Source: Euphorbia lathyris
Lineage: Eukaryota; Streptophyta; Magnoliopsida; Malpighiales; Euphorbiaceae
Assembly (NCBI RefSeq): GCF_963576675.1
Contig: NC_088911.1
Span: forward strand, 86,643,256-86,707,255
Length of the DNA: 64,000 nucleotides
Direction of reading: 5' to 3'
A program made the translations under genes and the position numbers. The stretch's first letter is position 1. Each line of letters begins with the position of its first letter. This document shows positions 1-10,284 of this stretch, in pieces. The notes under the pieces were generated by a model. That model saw only the letters and a list, made by a program, of their open reading frames with translations, did no database searches and was not told the origin of the DNA.

Positions 1-728
1 AGCGTATCTCGGATTTAGACGTGGTACGAGTTTATTCTTTTGGTTCAATCGTTCGTTATTGACAATGATTCGTCCCCTTTTATTCGCGTGGGTTCGTGTC
101 TCGATTTTTGGATTACGACGGGATCTTTTGGATTTATCGAGAGACGTAACCACGTGTTTGTTTAGTGGCAATATCACTTTTGGATTTTTATTTTAGGGAA
201 CGGACTCATCGCGTATTGTGTTTGTTTCTAGCACCAAGATCAGCTTGCTCGCTTTGGCTACGTGAAAAGACAGCGAGTCTTATTCGAGCGTACGATAATC
301 TTTTGACTAGTTACAACTCTTTATTTCTTCCAATTTACGGGATATATCATCTCAGTGTGGTTATAGAAAATCAACGTTTCGTTTAATCGCATGCTTATTC
401 GAAGCAGGGATATTACCGTTCTTTTTCATTTAGGCACGAATTAAGCAAACACGCAGATCGGGCCATATTTCTTGTAGTTTTGGTAACGATCGAAATGATC
501 GAGCCATTAGTCAAATCCACAGTCTCGTCCATATGGTGCAATTATGCGGTTTTTTTATCTTAATTCGGCTTCGTAATTTTTAAGCGGCGTATATACCAGT
601 TCGAGGCACGTATTTAACGACATTGGTTCATTTTCTTTAACTACTCTCGGGATTGACATATATCATAGACACGAAATGATTTTGGTCGTTTTTTTTATTA
701 TTCATTAGTCACTTTTATCGAAAGGAAT
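1..728. other. Non-coding, probable gypsy (Ogre/Tat-type) internal sequence
   Basis: I see no convincing gene here; the 73-codon ORF at 165-386 has no recognisable domain. The end of the stretch (about 600-690) aligns loosely with 5465-5545 on the other side of element A, sharing CATTTTCTTTA, a GGATTRGACAT-like word and ATCATAG. The 5465-5545 copy lies just inside the primer site of a minus-strand gypsy element, so this stretch is probably part of the same kind of element. This is inference from a weak alignment by eye. Confidence 0.35.
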
Positions 729-3419
729 ATGATCAAAGTGCACAAAAGGGTTGGAAATCTGGAAGTATTGAAGTGCAGATGGTTTTCTCAAAGTTTCATC
801 GCCTCTGAGAAACCCTTCTGCGAATGGATTAAGCAAAACAAATGGACAGGCCTCTTCTCTCTCGCCGGAAAGGTATATCCCAGACTGGTCAGAGAATTTT
901 ACTCCAACTTGTGCGTCGATGAGGATGATGCTGACTACCTGGAGACCACAATAAAAGGCCAGAAAATCACCATAACCCCTGCCTACCTCGCTACATTGCT
1001 AAACCTGCCAAACGAGGGCATAGAGTTCAGAACAACAAAGGAGAAAGTCCCCAAAGAAACCCTTGACAAAATCAAAGGATTCTGCAAGCCCAAGGATCAC
1101 AAAGGGGAGATACCAAGCACATGTATGGGGCAAGATCAAAAGATGGCTCACTATATACTGACCAACTTCATCCTCCCTAAGCTCGCCTCAGCCTCATCTG
1201 CCTCCAACTTCGAACAGTGCTTCATATGGCACATGTTGACCTATACTCCACTCAACATGCCCGTCTTTTTAGTGGGGGCCTTTCAACGCAGCGCAAAGAA
1301 ACTCAGGCTGGGCTCCTTGGTCACCAAGATCATCGAAGACAAACAGGTTGAAACAATAGGCGAAACTGACTCCTTAGGGACTGAAATCACAGCAGCTCTG
1401 TTGATTGGATTAACATACAATCAACCATTGAAAGGATATGAAGAAGCTGCTAATGATGATGCTGAGTTAAACGTTGAGCCTGAAAATGAGCCTGAAACAG
1501 AAGTGGAAGTTCCTGCTGAGCAACCTAAAGAGAAGAAGATGAAGAAGAGAAAGGCCAGTGAAACCTGTGCCAAAGACATCCATGATGTCCCAAGGAAGGT
1601 AAGATTGATGTCTAAAGAAAAGGTCAAAACTGACAAAGCAAAAGAAGGAGCTGAGTCAACAGAGAAGAAGAAAAGGCATGAAGAAGAAGAAGAAGAAACT
1701 CCTGAATCTCCTTTGAAGAAGAGGAAGAGAATTGAGTCCATAAGAACAGTTGAAGCTGATCCCGTAGATTGGGTTGTAACAACCCAAGATCATGAAAAAG
1801 ACAAGGAAACCGCTGCTGAGCAAGAGACTCATACTGAGCAAGAGACTCATGCTGAGTATGAAGAAAATGCTGATATGGAGCAGCCTCAGGAAGGAATAGA
1901 GCAAGAAACTGAACATGTGGAAGTCGAGGATCATGCTGAGCCTCACGAGGAGACAGCTGACACTGATCTGGGAAATGATGCTGACCCCTCTCCTCCGAAG
2001 CAACAGAAACTCAAACGACTCAAAAAGAAAGCTCATAAAGCTCAGATCATTGATCTTCTTGCAGACTCAACCCTGCATGAACAACTCTTCGGTCTGTCTG
2101 AGTTACAATTCTCCTATTTTGCAAATGCTCCTGAGTCCACTCAAAAGGAAAAACAAGCCTCTGTTACTCAGGATGAGGAACAAGCCAAGTCCTTTGAAAA
2201 TCCAAATCCAACTGTTCAAGAAGGAGAAACAGAAACTGCCTCCATTTCACCCACTCAGGATCCACAGATCAACATGCCTCCACCTCCATCTCCACATGTT
2301 GATAACACTGTTCCTACCAGCGCTTTGCCGCAGAGTCTGGTCCCCAATCAAGATAATCAAGCTGGCCAACATCAAACTCCTCCACCACCAGGGCAAATTC
2401 CATCCACCGACCCAAACACGACCAAGTTTGACTACTTGAACGCTACTGAGTCAGGCAGACGAATCATTGCCTCTGCTCAATCTCTGCTTCAAGAGTTGAA
2501 CCCTACTCAAGCTGAAACTGCAAATTCTAATCCTGAATCTTCCCAACTGCCCACAGTCACTCAGCTTCTGAATGAAATAAAAGGGCTGAAGGACCTGATC
2601 AGCATAATGACCTCCATTCAAACTCAGCAACCATGACAAGATCACATCACAAAGCTGTCTGAATTGGTTCTTACAATGGTCAATCATTTGAACTCCCTTG
2701 AAGGTAAAGTTCAACACTTATCTGAAATAAATTCAGGACATGCTACTTCTGCTGACCTCCAAGGGCTCTTCACCAAGCTCACTCATGAATTAGCCAAGTC
2801 CAGTTCATCTACCAATGCTGATTTAGTCACCAATGCTGAGCTTCAAGATTGCTTTACCAAGCTTCATGCTGAGCTGACCCACACACGTGACTTAGTATCT
2901 TCCTCCTCACAATGTACCATCGATCAACTGAGTGAAGCTGTTCGTCTGCTCAACCTTCACAAAACACCAATGGAAGTTGACCCAGTCTCCAACAGCGAAC
3001 TCTTAAGTTTTTCAAAGGCCATCATGAAGGAGATGAGAATCAATAATGCCCAGCGCATATTCTACGACTCTGCCTTGCTTAAAATGTATCACCAATCCTT
3101 TGGTCAACTTACAAGTTCCCTCACCTGGCTGAGCAAATCTCATGAATGTCTGCTCAGCATGATCAGCAGTTCCCTTCGGGTTCCTCCACGTGTCCAGTGT
3201 GACAGTGTTCCTATCATTAACGGTCTGCGTGAAAGTACTTCGAGACTCCAGCGCTACGCAACTCATCTTTCCGCTCATGCTCGCACTGACACATTTGTGT
3301 ATAAACCTGATGATGGCAAAACGGGGGAGACAAGTAGAACTCAGCCTTCAGATTATGCCTCAATGAGCAAAGATAAAGGCAAAGGAATAGCTAAAGCTGA
3401 TCAAAAGAAGAAGAAGTAG
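729..3419 (+). pseudogene. Extra (post-pol) ORF of Sirevirus-type copia element A, 5'-truncated, one stop
   Basis: This is the 3' ORF of a copia element, recognised by alignment with the same ORF in B (17003) and C (33335). The first ~55 residues of the other copies are missing: similarity starts about residue 3, so the ATG at 729 is probably fortuitous. Shared features are a globular N-terminal part (CEWI..N.WTGLFS, LVREFY.NL, MGQ.QKMAHY, FEQCFIWHMLTY), which I think resembles the Pfam 'putative plant transposon protein' family. A Glu/Lys-rich middle and a helical, coiled-coil-like C-terminus follow. A TGA at 2634-2636 interrupts the frame, which resumes in register to a lysine-rich end at 3419. 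Function is unknown. It could be called env-like by position, but I see no signal peptide or membrane segment. Confidence 0.8.
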
Positions 3420-3495
3420 ATAAAGTCCACTAGATGTGTAGAACTTAGCATAGCAGTAGATAAAGTCCACTAGATGTGTAGAACTTAGCATAGCA
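3416..3495 (+). repeat. Two direct copies of a 40-bp unit
   Basis: The unit beginning GTAGATAAAGTCCACTAGAT occurs twice back to back (3416-3455 and 3456-3495) with no visible difference. The first copy contains the stop codon of the element A extra ORF. It looks like a recent local duplication. Confidence 0.9.
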
Positions 3496-3717
3496 ATTTT
3501 CAGAAATGTGCTTATCCTTTTTTATCTATACTAAGTCCTATTCTTCTCAATATAAGTTGATTAAACTAAAATTGAACAAACAAGAAGTAAGGCATACTCA
3601 GTATATATGAGGAAATAGACTGAGTAACATATTTTTGAAAACTGACTTACATTCCCACAAAGTAAAATATCTTAAGAGTAAACGATTCAGAATTAAGACA
3701 AGATGTGCAAATCTTAC

Positions 3718-3806
3718 GGGGGAGTCATGTCAAAAAATATCAATCATGGGGTAACTTATAACTGAGTTCCATAACTATGTATTTTGCCAACATCAAAATG
3801 GGGGAG
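3718..3806 (+). promoter_or_regulatory. Multiple polypurine tracts of element A
   Basis: GGGGGAG occurs at 3718-3724 and again at 3800-3806, just before the LTR start TGTTGAAACACC; a degenerate GGGG tract lies near 3746. Polypurine tracts prime plus-strand DNA synthesis. Several tracts upstream of the 3' LTR are a known mark of the Sirevirus genus of copia elements. Confidence 0.8.
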
Positions 3807-3808
3807 TT

Positions 3809-5271
3809 TGTTGAAACACCTTTCCACAAGATTTTGATTTGACAAAATCATCCATGATTAAGAGGCAATTAAATTTAAATGCTTTGATTTAATTGTACTA
3901 ATGAGTTTGTTCAATATTGAGTGCAAATATATATATATATATAAAGTAAGACAGGTTAAAAGTCAGCATAAAGCCAAAGCTGAGTGAAATGGAACTCAGC
4001 ATGGGAGAACAAAGAAGCTGAGTAGAGTAGAACATGCATCATAAGCTTCCTTCTAAATCACCCGAACAAAGCTGACCAAAGCAGAAGACTCCTTCTTGAG
4101 AAAACATACAGAACGGACCTGACTAAGAAATACCTCAGCATGAAACTTGTACATTCGACAGAAACGAACGAAGCTGAGTTACAGTCAGAATAAGAATGAA
4201 GGATTCGTTGACAAGAAGACAAAATCTGCCGATCCTCTGCACCAATAATTGAAACCTCGAAAATATAGAAGTCTAATTCCAAGAATCATGGGTCTATGGA
4301 TTATTGGTAAAAGACAACTGACACAAAAGATAAGTCTGATGCAAGAAGACAAAGATCTGACGCCTGAAGCAAACAGAGAAAGGAAATGGCGGAACAGACT
4401 GAAGCTGACCAGAAGATGTCTGCTAAAAGAGTCGTTTTGGACTTAACGGCTAAATCACCTCAAATGATTTCAATCACCAGAAATTCATCTATAAAAGGAC
4501 AATGGTGGTTCTTGGATAACACACAACTACAGAAGCAACAAAAAGAAAAATCCAAGAGAGAAAGATATTCAAAGCACTCAAAAACAAGAAAGATCTTACA
4601 CCAACTTTTCTATTCTTTGTGTAAATGCTAGATTGATTGTCTGTAATCATCTAAAGTGTTCTTTATCTGAAAAAGAACAAGTGTGTAATCAATAGTAATA
4701 TTGAGAGGTATGTACTGAGTGCTTGGTTGTACGCATTCAGTGGTAGAAAAATCTAAGTACTGGGTTGTAGTGCTTAGTAGGAGTTGAGTAGACGAATAGA
4801 GGACGTACTCTTGCATACTCACTGCCTTGTAAAGGGTTTTGTGCTCTACCTTGAAAGAGCTCAGTATTGGATTGAAAATCCCAGGAGGAACTGGGGACTG
4901 GACGTAGGCAGAGAGGCCGAACCAGGATAAGTCGTGCTGAGTAACTTCTAAACTCTCTCTCAATATATATATATATGTATGTGCATGTATTGTTAGTTAT
5001 ATTTACTTAGCTTATAAATTGTTAAAACTGAAACTGAGTAAATCTGAGTGCTGAGCTGGAAGCTGACCACAACAGTGTCAATTCCCAACTCACAAGTAAA
5101 GCAGTCTTAGTCAGCATCGTACTAAAACTGCCTTATTATACAATCAGCCGTGCTGACCAAAAGCTGAGCTGACTAACTCCTAAAATAACTTCAGGTCAGC
5201 ATAATCAAAACGCAAAAAAAAGTTATATTAGTTCCTAACCCCCCCTTGGAACTAATTACTAGGGACCAACA
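3809..5271 (+). mobile_element. LTR of Sirevirus-type copia element A (1463 bp)
   Basis: It starts TGTTGAAACACC and ends GGGACCAACA, giving TGTTG/CAACA terminal inverted repeats as in elements B and C. Polypurine tracts lie directly upstream and a primer-binding site (5274) directly downstream, so this single LTR acts as 3' LTR to the left and 5' LTR to the right. That arrangement is expected after LTR-LTR recombination in a tandem pair. It carries the leader stem-loop (4714-4741) and the ACGTAGGC...GCCGAACC motif near 4902-4923. It is clearly more diverged from B and C than those are from each other, so this copy is probably older. Confidence 0.85.
4714..4741 (+). other. LTR leader stem-loop, element A copy
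   Basis: ACTGAGTGC (4714-4722) pairs with GCATTCAGT (4733-4741): nine pairs including one G-U, loop of ten. The same position in B (11104-11130) and C (27395-27422) has a ten-pair stem whose outermost and eighth pairs differ by compensatory changes. Confidence 0.6.
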
Positions 5272-5273
5272 AG

Positions 5274-5390
5274 TGGTATCAGAGCCAAAAGCTCACTATT
5301 CAAAGATCTAACAATCTTGAGCTGATCCCTAAATGGCTGAAAATAGCACTTCGGGACACGGAAAGGGACCAGGCGGGTCGCACAAGTTCA
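5274..5390 (+). other. Primer-binding site and truncated gag start of element A
   Basis: TGGTATCAGAGC at 5274-5285 is the plant initiator-Met tRNA primer site used by most copia elements. It lies two bases after the LTR end. A gag start follows at about 5334 (MAENSTSG, compare MGENSTRF in B and C). Similarity to the other copies is lost after a few codons and the frame stops within about 25 codons, so the rest of this element is missing. Confidence 0.7.
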
Positions 5391-5868
5391 TTCATACGAG
5401 ATGACTAAGTCGTCTTTAGTTCGACTCGTTTCAATGTTTTGGGGTAGTTTGTATGTCAGTTTAAGAGTATATATTAACATATCGTTTCATTTTCTTTACA
5501 TATTTTAGGATTAGACATGTATCATAGCAATTTGAAAACACAAATTGATTCATTCATCACACCAAAAATAGTAACGGGTAATCCTATGGAAACTTCTAAG
5601 GCTACTATATGCTGACATGGCTGATTGCGGGACCTCACAAGACCGCACAAATTCGCCCCTAACGAATGGATGGGGACCCTTTGGCGCCTTACTACAAGGG
5701 GGAACTTACACTAGCCTCTTTCGAGCGACGAATGGACTCTCAATAGAGGTTTCGCGAAAATTACCCAAAAGGTTTGCAATAATGCTTATGAATGCATACG
5801 AAAAGAAATAATACGATCCGTCCTCGTTATGGGCTTAATACACGCCTTCCGGAATCAAATTTCTCGCT
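5391..5868 (-). other. 5' internal leader of a minus-strand Ogre/Tat-type gypsy element
   Basis: This lies between the remnant of element A and the minus-strand primer site at 5869-5886. I see no gene: the small ORF at 5617-5811 has no recognisable domain. Position and orientation fit the untranslated leader of the gypsy element whose LTR follows. Confidence 0.45.
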
Positions 5869-5886
5869 TCCCCAGCAGAGTCGCCA
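5869..5886 (-). promoter_or_regulatory. Primer-binding site of the minus-strand gypsy element
   Basis: On the minus strand the sequence reads TGGCGACTCTGCTGGGGA, two bases after the LTR end ...CCTACA. TGG plus the complement of a tRNA 3' end is the expected primer site. I associate this particular sequence with Ogre/Tat-type elements, but I could not check the exact tRNA. Confidence 0.65.
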
Positions 5887-7822
5887 CTTGTAGGTGCCGC
5901 GGCCTCGCCCGGGCGGACCGGGGGGTGGACACCGTTGACGACAGATGTTGTGATTGGCGCCGAAAGCAACCAATCGCGGAATCAAACTGCTCGGCAGGGC
6001 CGGAGCTCGGAGTATGGAAAAGTCGCCACCCACGAATGGGAAATGAACACCGATCCCTTACGGGAGACCGGTGAGGGTTCGGGAAACTTAGATACGAGCC
6101 GAGAAGGCTAGCTCCTTTTCGGAGAAAGGCTACTAGGCACCCCGACATCGCCCGATTATGAACCACCGGCCTCCTACTTAAAATTCATTTGAAACCTTTT
6201 ATTTCTCATTTTGAAAACCGTTTTGAGCATATTATTGAAAGCCATATCAGTAAAGAATTACCCATTTACATGAATTTAGAGTATATGGAAGAAAGAGGGA
6301 GATAGAAGGAAGAATTAGTTTATTTACCACGTGAGTTATGCTTTATTTTATACATTAAATCTACACTAATCTCACTCCCCAAAAACGAGTTTATTTACAT
6401 GATTCGTACCTTAATCGCCGTTGGAACGATTTAGGTACGTTTCAAAACCCCGTTAATACATGATGTTCACTCGAATCGCCGTTGGAATGAATCGAGCGTT
6501 TGAAAACGTGGAATAAGAAGTTTTAACAACAAAAAATCGTGATTAAGCATACAAGTCCATTTATTTTTGTACAAAGCTGTTTAGTTCGGAAAACGATTCA
6601 AAACCCCATTATTTACAATGAAAACGATTTTAATTACAAGGTTCGCTTAATCCGTCGTTGGAACGAATTAAGGTTTTAAAACGTGATATTTAGGAAGTGG
6701 TCTAAAATGATAAAAAAGCCTTTTATTTACTCTTTAGGAATATCTAGAAAAACTTTAGTTTAAATGAACAAATTAAACTCTCTTTTTTGTGGTTTATTTT
6801 TCCTTTTTTCACTCAATTAGCCTTTACTTTGAATATGATTACATTAACTAACAAACCAAACTCAAATTCACCCAACCCAAATACTTTCAAAACATATATA
6901 CTATAGGAAATTCAAAAGGAGAATAAATATACCTATTTATATAAACATACATTGTAGTAAAAATGGTAAAATACATATTGATTAAAAATAAGATGAGAAA
7001 CATAATAATAATATATATACTATAGTTATCAATAAGTAAAAATGGTAATAAATATAATGCTAGATATGATACACTTTTATTCCAATTTAAAAACATGTAA
7101 AAATAATGGATAAAATTCATAAATAAGAAAACTATATTTAAGCCAAAATAGTTTATATACATAATAAATATATAGAGAATAACCCACCCAAAACAACAAA
7201 AGGAAAACATATATATATATATATATACATATAGCCTTTACAAAACCTAATTAATGAAAATGGTATCCAAATATACAAGATGGGTATTTAATAGTAAGTT
7301 ATTACTAATTATATACTTTGAAAATAATTTTAATAAACATACTATATATTTATACATCTACCTATACAAGAATAAACATAAAAAAGATGAGAAAAAGGGG
7401 TTTTTTAAGTTCCAGCAGCTTTACCGACGGAAAATCCGTCGGTAAACAGCCTTTAGCGACAGAAAATGGAGAATTACAGAATCAATCCAATAGTTTCCAG
7501 ATTTATTCAAACACTTTAAATCTACTCTATTCTCTCATTTTGGGCCTCCGAACTACCCAAATTGGATCATAGTCTATAACGGAGACTCCTAAAACGATGT
7601 TTTATTTTAAAACGTCATTTAAAAATATATTTTTTTAAAATCTATATTTACAACGTTTTAATCCCGAACTACCCCTAAATCGGGTCACGGTTTGTGTTGG
7701 GATTTTAAAACGAGGTTTTTATTTCAAAGCAAAACGGAACATTTATTTAATACGAGACGAGAATTAAATAAATACGGAATAACTAAATGTGATAAATAAA
7801 TAACTTGAAGTAATAAAAACTA

Positions 7823-8342
7823 GGGTAAATTTCAAATAAAACTCATGTGGTTTCACTCATTTTCAGATAAAGGACTGTGGTTTACTTTTGGTCAAAACGA
7901 GGATTGAGGTTTCGCACTTTTAATAAAACAAGGACTTTTTGGATTAATGCTATTAAAACCATCTTTAACGATTTGAAAATGAAAAATTTCAAGAATTAAA
8001 GTTGTCCAATGTCATATTTGCTATGGAACTACATTTTCGATTTTCGAAAATCATATTTTTTAGAACTCTCTCTCTCTAAACATTAACTTTCTCTCTCTTC
8101 ACCAAACATCATCTAAATAATCTCAAGATAAAAAAGTTGAAGAATTAAAGTTACTTAGAACATTAATAGTTCTTGAAATATGCCGTTTTTGAAGTCATCA
8201 ATGGTGATTTTAGTAGTATCAATCCAAAAAGTCCTTATTTTGCTAAAGTTGGAAACTTCAATCATCGTTTTGACAAAAAGTAAACCACAGTCATTTATCT
8301 GAAAATTAGTGAAACCACATGGGTTTTATTTGAAATTTACCC
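7823..8342. mobile_element. MULE-type MITE nested in the gypsy LTR
   Basis: Terminal inverted repeats begin GGGTAAATTTCAAATAAAAC on both strands and extend well over 100 bp with mismatches. A perfect 9-bp target duplication TAAAAACTA flanks it (7814-7822 and 8343-8351). Nine-base duplications are typical of Mutator-like transposons. No transposase is encoded, so it is non-autonomous. Confidence 0.85.
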
Positions 8343-8661
8343 TAAAAACTACAAACTAAATAAATAAAGGAAATAAATAAATAAATAAAATGAGTATAGT
8401 CCTCGGATAATACCTCAAGATCGGTATTGACGGCTTGATGTCGGTTGATTCCACGAGTTATGATTTTTTTTGGTGTTTTTTCGTGTTTGGTAAAATATTC
8501 AACTTTTATGAATTTTCAACTTTTTTAGGAAAAAAAATGTTTTTTCCCAAAAAAGATCACTTTCTCTCTCTAAAAAATGTTTTAGAGTGAGAAACTCAAG
8601 AAAAATCCCCCTCCGCTCTAATGCATGGGGATCTGTGCCTTTTATAGGCACGGATCCCAAA

Positions 8662-8880
8662 GTTGGGCGTGCGCCCAACGGGGGTTGGGCGGACGCCCAA
8701 CATGAATTTGGGCGACGCCCAACTAGCGTTGGGCGGACGCCCAACGCTGGCTGGGCGCGCGCGCCTAACTGTCGTTGGGCGTGTGCCCAGCGCTGTTGGG
8801 CGTGCGTCCAACTGCCGTCGGGTGCGCGCCGGCCGCTGCTGGGCGCTCACCCAACGCCGCTGGGCACTCGCCCAACGATC
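8662..8880. repeat. GC-rich tandem array of GTTGGGCG-NN-CGCCCAAC palindromes
   Basis: Roughly nine units, each an 18-bp near-perfect palindrome, occur every 20-25 bp. Exact examples are at 8662-8679, 8684-8701 and 8728-8745; later units decay (GCTGGGCRCTCRCCCAAC). The array is far richer in G+C than its surroundings and lies in the gypsy LTR, shortly after a TATA-like stretch (TTTTATAGGC). Confidence 0.85.
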
Positions 8881-9071
8881 CTTAGGCGCGCCGTGCATTG
8901 GACGACGCTCCCCGTTCGTTGGGCACCCGCGAGCCGCCTATTTGACGACACGCAATCCCTCAGGACCCTTTCGTGGTTTTTTTGTTTTTTTATTTTTTTT
9001 ATTATTGGAATCAACCGCTCTAACTGTCTGCCATGGGTTTTCGTCAGAGGTCCTCCGACTCGGTGTCTACA

Positions 9072-9605
9072 ACTAGCTCTCAGAATTTGTCTATAAAATT
9101 AGATTGGTTTCTTGAACTTTATTAGTGTTTCACCAGCTCTTTAAACTTGCTTATTTCGTATCACCAGCTTCTTAAACTTATCCATAAAAGTAGATGAGCT
9201 CCCTGAACTTTGCAAGTGCCTCACCAGCCTTTATTCCGTAACAACTAAATACAAAAACTTATAAAACCTACATTGCAAAAGTAATCTTCATCTATTCGAG
9301 AGGTAATTTTTTTTCTCTTTTCCTATCTTTCAACCTATTATAAGAGTTAGTGTTGCAAGTTTGAGAGATCGAATAGATGAGGATCGAGAGTTAGTATTAT
9401 GATTTTTGTATTTAGTTGTTACAGAATAAGCAAATTCAGAGAGCTGGTTAGACATTTGCAAAGTGTAGTGATCTAATCTACTTTTATGGACAAGTTTAAA
9501 GAACTGGTGATACAAAATAAACAAGTTTAGGGAGCTGGTGAGACACTAATAAAGTTCAGGAAGCCAATCTATTTTTATGGACAAGTTCAGGGAGCTGTTA
9601 ATGTA
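9072..9605. mobile_element. Fold-back/MITE element with about 240-bp inverted arms
   Basis: The left arm (about 9072-9308) and right arm (about 9360-9604) are inverted copies at roughly 80-85% identity by eye. They share ACAACTAAATACAAAAA, CATCTATTCGA and repeated 'caccagctc..aaactt' phrases, around a short central spacer. The left end abuts the LTR end at 9071, so its exact border and target duplication are unclear. It encodes nothing recognisable. Confidence 0.75.
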
Positions 9606-10284
9606 TTAAGCCAATTGTTTGTCTATGGCTGGGAGAGTGGCTCTGGTAAATTCTGTAATTACTGGTAGCTTCATTCACTCTTTTATCATTTATAAGTGGC
9701 CCTTTGTGCTGCTTACATGTATGACTAGGCATATGAGGAATTTTATTTGGGCTGGGTCCATTAATTGCAAGAAACTTGTCACTGTCCCTTGGAAAATTTG
9801 TTGTCAAAACTTCAAGGATGGAGGTCTTGGAATCAAGAATCTGTTTATTCTAAATAAGGCGCTGACTGGAAAGATGGCTTGGGGTCTTCTTCAGGAAAAG
9901 TCTCTTTGCTTTAACTTACTTAGAACTCGTTTTCTCAATAGAGTGGGACAGTCACGATATTATATCATGAATTTTTCTATTTGGGGCTCGATAAAATTCA
10001 TTTTATTCTGAAGTTGAGCATCACTATTTTTGGTGGATTGGTCAACACTCTGAACTTAACTTTTGGAATGGGGCTTAGATGTGTCCTTCGTTGGCTGCAT
10101 AGGTTGGTCTGTTTGCTAGTCAACAACGTCGTTGTTTTGATTTGGTGGAGGATTATTTGGATGGTAATAATTGGCATAATCTGCCCGTGTTACCTACGGA
10201 TGTGGAGAATATATTTTGAAATATTAGGCGGGGTAGGGACGATGTTGATATATGTGTTTGGAAGCCTGATGTGAGTGGGGTTCT
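9606..10284 (+). pseudogene. LINE (L1-type) reverse transcriptase C-terminal fragment
   Basis: From 9619 the frame reads LSMAGRVALVNSVI, then FIWAG and WK..CQ.F.DGGLGIKNL, the conserved segment after the reverse transcriptase core in plant L1-type LINEs. Beyond about 10011 the reading continues only by changing frame. The 5' part (endonuclease and RT core) is absent. The sequence is cut at 10284 by element B and resumes at 21799. Confidence 0.85.

Larger units (their letters stand above)
5889..9071 (-). mobile_element. LTR of an Ogre/Tat-type gypsy element (about 3.2 kb)
   Basis: On the plus strand it starts TGTAGGTGCC and ends GGTGTCTACA, giving TGTAG/CTACA inverted termini next to the primer site. 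Several diverged units built around CGTTGGAACGA occur at 6410-6670, and related 'cgaactaccc' segments at 7550-7700. A nested MITE (7823-8342) and a palindromic tandem array (8662-8880) lie inside. All small ORFs here are accidental. The length is in the range of Ogre-type LTRs. No target duplication can be tested because the internal side is present. Confidence 0.65.

Noticed and set aside
165..386. 73-codon ORF near the left edge
   Set aside because: No domain, biased composition and position in gypsy-like leader sequence; no support as a gene.
1421..2036. Minus-strand ORFs rich in Ser, Leu and Phe
   Set aside because: Shadows of the Glu/Lys-rich GAA/AAG repeats of the extra ORF on the plus strand.
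5617..6166. Overlapping ORFs on both strands around 5.6-6.2 kb
   Set aside because: They cross the gypsy primer site and LTR border, and no frame shows a domain.
8662..8880. CRISPR-like array
   Set aside because: The units are self-palindromic, decay along the array and have no unique spacers of constant length; the context is a plant LTR.
8499..9096. ORFs with repeated RPTxxGRxPN-type peptides
   Set aside because: Translation of the palindromic GTTGGGCG array in several frames; the repeat pattern is at DNA level, not protein level.
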